64,000 bases of DNA. Origin: Caenorhabditis remanei. Lineage: Eukaryota > Nematoda > Chromadorea > Rhabditida > Rhabditidae. Below, in pieces: positions 56,097-64,000 of this stretch. How positions within the stretch are numbered: the stretch's first letter is position 1; every line of letters begins with the position of its first letter. A program made the position numbers and the translations under genes. The notes beneath the pieces are model-generated. The model did no database searches, was not told the origin of the DNA, and saw only the letters and a list, made by a program, of their open reading frames with translations. Location: assembly GCF_010183535.1 (NCBI RefSeq), contig NC_071330.1, forward strand, positions 7,793,717 to 7,857,716, written 5' to 3'.

Positions 56097-57422
56097 ATGA
56101 CAAGAACAAAATGTTCAGTTTGCAACGATTCGGAGAGTACTCAATTTCTTTATCAGGTAATTTCGACGTTTAAATACTCTCAGATTTAACTGCTTCATTA
56201 CAGGTTGATTGTTGTAATGCATGTGCAATGGCTCATCGAAGACATTGTGAAGGGAATGAAGATCCAAAAACTTATTTTGGAGATCAAAACTGCAATTTCT
56301 GTTGTTTCAAAAAGTACAGATGCATCGAAAAGAGTAAAAACATTTCGATCGATCTGGCCGGATTGCTAAAAGATTTATCGATTCGTGAATTTCATAGAAA
56401 TATTGTTTTCACTACAAAATCCGTCAGAACAAACTTCACAGTTGACGACGCTGTGTCCTCTGAAAAACTGAAATTGATCAATTGCCCTCTTGGTTCTCAT
56501 TCAACATTTGAAGACTGGTCTACTATGAATCAAATTGCAACAATTGATTATCTCAAGAACCTGGAATTTGTAAAGGAATTAGGCGACGAGAAAACGAAAT
56601 TCATCCGAAGAATTCGTTTCAGAAGTGCAATTCTTTCAACTGCATTCAGATCTTATCAGCAGAACAAAGATTCTATGGATATAACGGATAATGTCGACAT
56701 ACCGTAAATACTGTATTATAACGGCATGCCGTTATATTTTTCAACCGGCTCCCAGAGAAATTTTCTGGTTTCAGAAACTTATTAAAATTTACCGGAAAAA
56801 CTTTTTTGGCTGATCAAGAAGTTACTAATCACGCTGCTTCTAATCAGAACCAAAAAAAGACACCGGGATGATCACATTCATGAATTCTGAGTATAGATGG
56901 GGTGCCGTTATAATACAGGTGCCGTTCTATTACAGGTGCCGTTATAATACAGTATTTACGGTATTTCCGGATTTAACTGGAAAACGATTTGAACCAGAGT
57001 TTCTGAAACGAATAAGATGTCATTTAGTCTCTATTCTTATTCGATTGAAGATCACAAAAGATGAATACATGCTGGTATCAGTTCTTTTTTTATGTGTGTC
57101 AGGTGAGTGATGTGATTTCATTTCGGATTAATTATACATATTCTAATCCATTAAAATCATTGAGCAATTAGTTCATTCAGATCAATTCACTCTTTCAAAT
57201 CATGGAAAAGCGAGTCTCCACAAGTACACAGGCCATTACATTCGTGCTTTACTCGATTATTGCGTCCTTTTGTATCAGAAACATGGAGCATCCCGATTTA
57301 ATGAATTATTATCAATCTTCGAAGCCGTCAACAAAACTTATCATGAAATAGAGGCATTTGCCATAATGTATAGAATGAGCACTCCTGTGAGGCAATCAAA
57401 AGATCTTATCAAATTCGAATGA
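56097..57422 (+). pseudogene. Divergent nuclear hormone receptor D, interrupted by an inverted-repeat element
   Basis: Exons 56097-56156, 56204-57102 and 57181-57422. Finger 1 is CSVCNDSESTQFLYQVDCCNAC. The helix that should read FFRR is AMAHRR. Finger 2 is degenerate (CEGNEDPKTYFGDQNCNFC). The ligand domain has STFEDWSTMNQIATIDYLKN. The large exon is broken at DNVDI by a 260-bp element (56702-56961) and resumes exactly with FPDLTGKR, as aligned to receptors A and B. The third exon is a normal receptor C-terminus (YCVLLYQKHGASRFNELLSI). Unless the element is spliced out, which I could not fit in frame, the protein stops within two codons of the insertion. Otherwise undamaged, so the insertion looks recent. 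Confidence 0.72.
56702..56961. mobile_element. TA-flanked MITE in the ligand-domain exon of receptor D
   Basis: Perfect terminal inverted repeats of about 25 bp starting CCGTAAATACTGTATTATAA, with TA duplicated at 56700-56701 and 56962-56963. The right arm contains two extra copies of a GGTGCCGTT(A/C)TA(A/T)TACA unit. The ends resemble those of the element in nuo-4 intron 5 (CCGTAAAAACTCTATTA), so both may belong to one Tc1/mariner-like MITE superfamily. No ORF of its own. Confidence 0.82.
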
Positions 57423-58643
57423 CTAAATTTCCCTTTTTTTTAAATTTTGTTTTCTGAAAAAAATGTATTCTCTGTATTATCATCAAAGTTCATAAAATTC
57501 CACTGCAATATAAAATATTTTTCATTCTCTCTTCCTCCTTTTAACTGTTAATGAAGCTGCCAATATAGCGATTTAATTATTGTGAAAGCGCTTACCGGAG
57601 TTTCGGTTTTCTTTCTTCTGCAAAATTTCGGATAAAGTTTCGCAATGACACCAAACTATATTATCAGTTTTCAGGATCTAAAAAAGAATAAAAATAGAAT
57701 TCACAACTCTTCATTTCAACAGTAAGAAAGGGGTTGTTGGGGACACAATACACAGTTTCAGTTTGTTTTTTTTTCGTTTCATGCGCGACAAATTCTCGGA
57801 TGCTCCGGCGATATTCACTGGGATAGACTGATGGATGGAATTTCTAAAGACAAAAACAAAAGAAGACATTCAGTACATATTCTTTAGAGAGATTGTGAGT
57901 GCATTAAAACGAGTTCTAGGCAAGATAAATCTACAAATAGAGCCTGAAAAAAGCGAGATGATCATCGAATTGGCAACTGGAAACTTTCTCCAGAAAAGCA
58001 AAAATATGTTAAACATACATAGTCATGAATGGGGATTGTTGATTCTGAATAATTAATCAACTTTTTTGAAATTAAAAATGAGAAAGGGGGGAAGAGAGTG
58101 AGAGAGATTGACACGGTGTGTTGACAACAAATCGAGAGAAGAAGGGAATCCCGTGATGGACAAAAATGTGTGTTTTGTAATGAAAAGGAACGTTTTAGTA
58201 GGAAGGATTGAAGGGAAAACGACAGATAAAACCAAGAAAACATGATAGAAAATGAGTTAATTAAAGTGGAATAATGATTTATTCGGAGATCACGGAGACT
58301 TTGTGGAGCGATTTGATCTGTAATTTTATGATTTTTTTAGACCTTATTACGGTACATCTTACAATGTTTAAGTTTTTATTCTTCAAATTTCCTCTTGTTT
58401 ATAACTATTGTTGTGAGACCTTGTTAAAAAAATGTAAAAATTCGAAATGCTACGGTCTTATCTTACTGTAAACTAGAAAAATATAGGTCCGTGAATAATC
58501 AATTTCCTCAATTTTCAGTTTGTAGAGAGACTAATTGAACTGGTTGATTCGAATCAGCTAAGTTCACAACAGCACACAATCACACACTTGCTTTTCTATT
58601 AAAATACGCAAGCCGTACCATTTGTATTCTATTTTCTTTTCAA
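57423..58643. other. Intergenic region between receptor D and pdfr-1
   Basis: Holds a 73-codon plus-strand frame (57835-58056, starting MEFLKTKTKEDIQYIFFREI). It lacks nearby splice or polyadenylation signals and I do not recognise it; it may be chance. The rest is AT-rich. Confidence 0.35.
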
Positions 58644-61600
58644 CTACTCTTCATACCCTTCACGAAGAGGTGTCATTTCGCCAGCTGATCCATATCCATT
58701 GTTGTTTGCATTCTTCTCTTCTTCCATCTGAAATCAGTTCAGAGTTCTACTTTTCTTGAGTGATCTGTTGTTGGCTGGTATAAATAATTTAAGCATTGCC
58801 ATCGAACACTATAAAGCTTCAATCAAAACTAAGATCTCACCGCAAGAGTTTTGAGTTTCAGTCAACATATCTCATTGCACTTACCACAGTGTCTTTCATC
58901 AATTTTGTTGTTGAATCATCACTCCCTTTTTTACTTCGTGATGGGAATGGAGACAGTTTTCCAGTTTCATCAGCATTATTTGTCTGTAATCCAATTGATT
59001 CAATTTCGATTTCTTTTGAACTCAAACTCTACCTGCTGAGCATTCGTATTACTCGTTCCGTTTTTAGCAGCATAATGCGATGCAACACTCCTGGATCCAC
59101 GTCTCAACTCATTTTGAGATTTATGAAGCAATCGATATCGTGCATAGAATGCTTTCAGCACATGGTTCACCTGAACTTTTCCATCAAAACAGATTTCATT
59201 AAAATCAAATACCTCTTTGTTCGTAAAACAGTATATACTAGCAACCATGAGTCCTTGGTACATATAAGTGAATGAAGCAGTGTATGTCCACACAGCAAAC
59301 ACCTGAATATTCTATTTCTCTACGAGATAAACAACTGAATTTACCATAATATTATCCCTAGTAGGTGCAAACGGAATAGTCTGCATGATATTCGGAACTC
59401 CAAGCAATGGTAATAACATCATTGCAGCCTTCACTGACTTTTTCAGTCCAGCTTCTGATGTGTTATTCGATTCTCGAACTTTACTATAGAGTACTCGAAT
59501 CACATTGCAAATGAAGAATAAGTTTATCTGAAATTTCGAGAGTTGTTGGTTTCAGAACGACCATTAAGTTCGTACCACCAATTCAGCCATTCTCGGTCCA
59601 TCAAGAATCCAAAACTCTGGTTCCAAATAATACGATCCCAAACATCTTTCGACTTTGAAGTCTTTTTTTATTAGGACAACGAATAGCCAAAGCATTGTGT
59701 GAATTAATGGAATTCCTGAAACATAAATTTCAATATAAGCTTTTTTCATGAATAGAATTACCGTATCCTGCTAAGAAATATGGAAGAAGTTTTGGCTCTG
59801 AGTTGAAAAAACCAAAAACAATTTGATTATTCAGATAGATTCCTTCCAAGAACATCCAACAGAAAGTAACTGTTTTGAAATATTCCAAGAAGAAAAACAT
59901 TCCTTCGCATACTATCGGCTGCAAATTAATTTGTTTTGATCTTCCACTTTTATTATATAACTCATACCATTGTATTTATTGTTTTTCCTTCTGCTGAATT
60001 TGTATGTGGACCAATATCTCCGGTAAAAATCAGATCAATATAGAGAACCAGACGGATAATCACAACCATAAGCATAGCGATCATTAAATGTAAGTGCAGT
60101 AAATTTCGAAATACTCGGAGACGTCTGAAACATTATACAGTTGAATGGGACGGATAGGTCAAGTCTTTCAAAAGTAGAAAGATTCTAATTTGTCACAATA
60201 ATTCGACTCTTCCTTCAAATTGAAAACTCACCGAAAATAAGAGAAGATAGATATGGCCAAAATAAGAGAGACCAGTGATAAGCCAAGACCAACGAATTCA
60301 AGTTTTCGTGCATTTCGAGCAACTTCTTGTGCAATCTGAAAATCGAAAATTGTATTTTTGCAGGCCGTATCAAATAGAAAATTTGCACAAAAAACCATAA
60401 ATGACAAACAATGTGATGAGAAAATGGTGTGAATACAAGTGATGAAAAAAGAAGGTGTGAGATTTGAAAAAGAGAAAATTAAATATTCAAAAAACCAGTG
60501 AGTGAGTGAAAAGTGAGTGAGTGAGAAAGTCATTTTGAAAGAAAAATGGAAAATGAGAGAGCAAAAAAAACGAATGATAATAAAATACCGTCAACGATTC
60601 GTTGTTCAAATTCTGCATGATATAAATGACTTCATCCGTGTAACACATCGTGAAATTCGTCCATCCGGGCAGTGTCGGTCCCATTTCTCCAGCATTTCGT
60701 CCTGACCAAACTCCCGACACGTGGCAGTCCTTTGTGATGTTTTCTGTGTTGGGATTACGGTAGAGTAATTGTAGAAGTGGTTGATATGGATATATAGTTT
60801 AAATGTGTGTGGATACGGTACTTTGTGTGTGTGTGTGACGTGGCAAAGACGTAGCAACATATAGATGACGTACACAGAAATAGGACTAGGGATAGAAGAA
60901 ATGTGGATAGAAAAGAAAGAAGAACATTGAGCAGAGCAAACTCAGGCAAAAGAGATAGAATAGAAACATAAAACATAGAATTCGTGTGAGAGATAGGACT
61001 AGATATGGATGCGTTTTGATTTAAACACATTTTGTTTCTAAATTTCGTACTTTCACATCTTCATAATCGATTTTGAAGCAGACGGTGAAGTTTGTCCATC
61101 CCCATGGATTCTCGTAATGACCCGGTTTCTTTCCCGCCCATCGTCCCGTCTCGTCGCATCGTTTTACAATGAATTCTGTAATCGGATGGGGAAGAAAACA
61201 GGAAGAAAACATAATAGTTTATATTAAACGAGGGGGATAAGAGTAAGCACGAAGTTTAGTTTTCTCGGTTTTACGGGGAAGGGAACAAGAAGATATTTTT
61301 GATTAGTATTCGAACAAAACTGCTGAAGCTCATCCGATTTCATTAAGATTTGGCTTGAATTAAAACGTTGTCATTCATGAAAAATATAAAAGTCACCGAG
61401 TTGTCAAGAAGAAACCAGGCGAATTTTCCATTTTTCAAACTGATCCAATCATTTCAAAAAAGAATTAACAGAGGGGAAACATGAATATAAATGCAGGTTA
61501 GTTAGTAACATAAACAAAGGGATAGGATGTTTTTCTTGGGAAACTTTTTTTTTTCTTATCTTTTTAAATTTGCATTTTGAAGCCAAAAACATGGGACCAT

Positions 61601-62879
61601 CAGTCAAAAAATACAATCAATAAAATGAGCCTCATAGGAAAGAAAGCACAAGCAGAAGCATTATTCATATTGCGAATTTCTTTTAGCGACATAAATTATT
61701 ATAAGCAATTTCAAATTTATTTCGATGCGAATTCTTATCAAAAATCAAGTCAAGCAATTGCATTCCACATAGAAAAAAGCCAAGCAATTGGAGGGGATTC
61801 TGAGAATAATTCGTTCGGAATGTGTATTTTCTCAGTCATGCTTTTCTTTTCTTTTTTGAACTGTTTGAGTCTTTTTTCAGCAAAAATACCATTTTTCCAC
61901 GATTTTTCAACAAATACACCATGCGTTCTATACAGAAAACGTCAGCCACCAGCGTTAGTCAGTCTTTCATTTTTCTAATTTCAATTCTAACTTTTTCTGA
62001 TAAAATCGTTCCAAAAAACAGCTTAAATGGGAACCTACTATCATGATCTCAATTAAGGACAATCAGGTTACTGTACCATTTTTTCAAATATACAGTAACC
62101 CTCCTTCACGTCTAAGTAATCAAAAAGAACTTACTGTTCGGATCTAATCCTTTCATATGTGGACATTGCAGTGTTACTGACGAATTCGCGGGCGTTGGAG
62201 GCCAACAGAGTACTGTATCATACGTGGCATTACACCAAATACGGGTATCATTTGGATCTAAAGATAATAATTTAAGAAGAATATATTGAGAAAGATGGGA
62301 ATGATACCTCGTTCAGGGAATAACTTATTGTGGTCAAGCATCTTTTTGCATAGCTGAAAAATGAGTAAAATGAGTTGAAGTTCTGAGAAGTGCAGAGGAT
62401 TTCATCTCTTCTCTTTTCTCGGATTAGATATTTCAAGCATGACGTGACAAAGACCTACTCACCGGATAAGACTCTTCTAAGACGTCCATTGCTCCATTGA
62501 ATGCTTGAACACTGGTCGACGCTAGTACGTTCTGAAATATTTTAGAGATTGAAATGATGATCTGAAAGTGCATGGGTACTTCTGATTGGAATTCTGGATA
62601 TATTTGTATTCATTTGGTTTTGAAATTGTGAAAATACTAATCAAAAACTAATTTTATTTCTTCAGATCAAATCAAGAATAGGTTAATTTTTGATGCTTCT
62701 AATCCCACGATCTTGTTTTCCTCTCGTAAAAATCAGTCACAACAAAACGTAAATATATTTTTCTAATTTCTTGGCAATCAGATTGGCTAACTCACCCAAC
62801 CAGAGTCAACCATTTCGCTCAGTTTCGCCGTCGAATTATCGAGAATCGAGACGTTGAACGGTGACGTGGAATCCGCCAT
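58644..62879 (-). CDS. pdfr-1: PDF neuropeptide receptor, class B (secretin-type) GPCR
   Basis: Exons in transcript order: 62796-62879, 62463-62531, 62308-62353, 62135-62257, one of 61051-61175 or 60589-60743, 60232-60335, 59968-60124, 59762-59918, 59576-59715, 59345-59527, 59213-59302, 59033-59170, 58885-58983 and 58644-58727. The two forms are 532 and 542 aa. The hormone-receptor ectodomain is RIWCNATYDTVLCWPPTP...LQCPHMKG, then CDETGRWAG...GWTNFTVC. Seven membrane segments follow (VGLGLSLVSLILAISIFSYF; LHLHLMIAMLMVVIIRLVLY; FKTVTFCWMFLEGIYLNNQI; IPLIHTMLWLFVVLI; INLFFICNVIRVLY...; LLPLLGVPNIMQTI; YMYQGLMVASIYCFTNKEV). The Ser/Asn/Lys-rich tail ends TPLREGYEE. In C. elegans this Gs-coupled receptor binds PDF-1/PDF-2 and controls locomotion states and mate searching. 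The first exon has no obvious signal peptide, so upstream exons may exist. Confidence 0.87.
60589..60743 (-). other. pdfr-1: pdfr-1 alternative ectodomain exon (proximal)
   Basis: 155 bp, phase 1 in and phase 0 out, the same as the other alternative. It encodes DCHVSGVWSGRNAGEMGPTL, then PGWTNFTMCYTDEV and ends NLNNESLT. It carries the last two conserved Cys of the hormone-receptor fold. Confidence 0.78.
61051..61175 (-). other. pdfr-1: pdfr-1 alternative ectodomain exon (distal)
   Basis: 125 bp with the same phases as 60589-60743. It encodes RCDETGRWAGKKPGHYENPW, then GWTNFTVCFKIDYEDVK. Using both exons would duplicate the CD.TG.W...WTNFT.C module, so mutually exclusive use is expected. Confidence 0.78.
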
Positions 62880-63539
62880 GATATGAGTCAGTGATGAAAT
62901 TCTGAAAGAAAACGGATTTGGAAAGAATCAGAACGTCGAGATGAATCAATAAATTAAATGGAAAGTTGATGGCTTTAACACATAACAGAATGATGACTGC
63001 CACGACAGAATGTGATGACTTTTGGTTGGTTCCCCCCCATTTTTTAGTTCTAGATTCTTTTGAGACAAGAAGATTTGGATAGTTGAGACGGAGAGACCAC
63101 AGACAACAGAATCAAACAGTTGTTAGAAACGGGGAGAGAAGGTGAGTTGACATGCTCATGAGGGCAAAAGAAAAATGAGAGAATTGAGGGAAGAGATGTT
63201 TCCGTGTGGGTTGAAAATGATGAGTTGTTAAACGGACCGGAATGAAAAAACCTATAAATAACCCATTGAGGTGTCGAGAGATTGAACCACAGGTAAAACA
63301 TTTTCATGATTATTTTATGAGAAATTTGATGTTTTAGAATTGTTTCACGACGTTGAAGACTTCACAAGTGGATAACTTTCCCCGTTTCGTTTTCATTCCC
63401 CGTTTCGTTTTCATTCATGGGAGGTTGTTCAAGCATTTGTTAGCAAAACGTAAGGAATCAAACGGGCAACGAAATGGGACTGGATGATTGGAATATATAA
63501 AAGTTGGTCGATGACACCGCTAGACGTATCGCAGAAGGA
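62880..63539. other. Region upstream of pdfr-1 exon 1
   Basis: A CTTTCAG acceptor on the minus strand precedes the pdfr-1 ATG by about 20 bp, so further pdfr-1 5' exons or trans-splicing lie upstream. A duplicated CCCCGTTTCGTTTTCATTC occurs near 63378-63416. A TATA-like GAATATATAAAAG at 63491-63503 precedes the Lys-rich ORF. Confidence 0.4.
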
Positions 63540-63944
63540 ATGGTGGAAGTATTGGAAAAGGCGTTTCGTGAAAACCCCCGATTTCGCGAACAAGTCCTAC
63601 AACTCGATCGGATGATAATAGCTGAACTAAGAGAGCAAGTCAAGGATAATGTGAGTGAGCAGAAACAAGAATGGGTTGAAAAACGGGCAAAGGCAGAACA
63701 GAAAAGAAAGCAGAAGCTGAAACAACGCAAACAACAACGGAAAATTCGGAAGAAGAAAACTAAGAGACATAGACGCAGGACATGGATAATTTTCCGAGAG
63801 TTCGTTATGATATTTCACTGTCAAACAGTAGCTCTTGAACTGTTGGGGATCAAGTTTGAGAGTTACGAAGATGCTAATTTATCTCCAATCATCCTCGAAG
63901 AAGCATTTGTTCCAAGAAATAAGAAAAAGAAAAAATTGAATTAG
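63540..63944 (+). CDS. Intronless Lys/Arg-rich protein of unknown function
   Basis: 134 aa from the first in-frame ATG at 63540; the frame is open further upstream to 63504. The N-terminal 45 residues are helical and acidic/amphipathic (VEVLEKAFRENPRFREQVLQ). A strongly basic coiled-coil-like stretch follows (QKRKQKLKQRKQQRKIRKKK), then a mixed C-terminus (LELLGIKFESYEDANLSPII) ending in KKKKKLN. A TATA-like sequence lies about 40 bp upstream. It could be nuclear or nucleolar by composition only. No introns and no close family known to me. Confidence 0.4.
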   Translation: MVEVLEKAFRENPRFREQVLQLDRMIIAELREQVKDNVSEQKQEWVEKRAKAEQKRKQKLKQRKQQRKIRKKKTKRHRRRTWIIFREFVMIFHCQTVALELLGIKFESYEDANLSPIILEEAFVPRNKKKKKLN

Positions 63945-64000
63945 TGCTACGAATACAAGAAACTGGAACACGGACAAATTGAACTCATGCATATTGGTAT

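Noticed and set aside
57835..58056. 73-codon plus-strand frame
   Set aside because: Plausible composition, but no start-context, splice or 3'-end evidence.

Overview
The window is nematode nuclear DNA, almost certainly from the genus Caenorhabditis. Many introns are about 43-50 bp and end in TTTTCAG. Several start codons sit just after a TTTCAG acceptor, as expected for spliced-leader trans-splicing. Both strands are densely coded, AT-rich and full of small inverted-repeat elements. The gene set matches a block I know from C. elegans chromosome III (cosmids K04G7/B0280, then pdfr-1): rnp-7, nuo-4, ogt-1, glr-2, a STAR/KH gene, ggtb-1, rpia-1, UTP18, nhr-10, odd-1, pdfr-1. I cannot fix the species. 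I see no cpg-2-like or pot-1-like gene, which I recall from the C. elegans block, so a relative of C. elegans is at least as likely. All multi-exon models were spliced by eye. Most were checked because their exon lengths sum to a whole number of codons.

Layout. 0-3.3 kb: end of rnp-7 (U1-70K) and all of nuo-4 (complex I NDUFA10-like), whose fifth intron holds a TA-flanked insertion with a small minus-strand ORF. 3.3-10.9 kb: ogt-1 (O-GlcNAc transferase) behind a 2.4-kb upstream region. 11.9-16.2 kb: glr-2 (AMPA/kainate-type glutamate receptor). 16.3-20.6 kb, minus: ggtb-1 (Rab geranylgeranyltransferase beta). Its last intron contains a complete plus-strand KH gene, and its first intron contains a 1.7-kb near-perfect palindrome bounded by TTAA. 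21.1-23.8 kb, minus: a WASP-family actin regulator. 24.4-26.3 kb: a CK1-like kinase and an MSP-domain sperm-type protein, divergently paired. 26.5-29.7 kb: rpia-1 and a UTP18-like WD40 protein. 29.9-31.9 kb: a repeat nest (hAT-type elements, a tRNA-derived SINE-like copy, GC-rich repeats) around a small three-exon gene. 35-36.8 kb: nhr-10. 37.5-38.7 kb: a MIG-18-like secreted protein with a probable GC-AG intron. 38.9-42.8 kb, minus: a large WSN/transmembrane/ankyrin protein. 43.2-44.9 kb: a small secreted protein and odd-1.

47.4-57.4 kb looks fast-evolving. It holds a T-box-like remnant and four divergent, supplementary-type nuclear receptors. One receptor has an inverted-repeat element in its ligand-domain exon, and one has a frame-changing short repeat expansion near its C-terminus. 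58.6-62.9 kb, minus: pdfr-1 (PDF neuropeptide receptor, class B GPCR) with two in-phase alternative exons for the extracellular domain. A Lys/Arg-rich intronless ORF closes the window.

Functionally this is mostly a housekeeping and neuronal block with patches of young sequence: repeats, NHR paralogues, and genes lodged in introns. I did not find a clearly new multi-gene system. The most notable items are the long hairpin in ggtb-1, the nested KH gene, the TA-flanked insertion with an internal small ORF, and the two damaged nuclear receptors.
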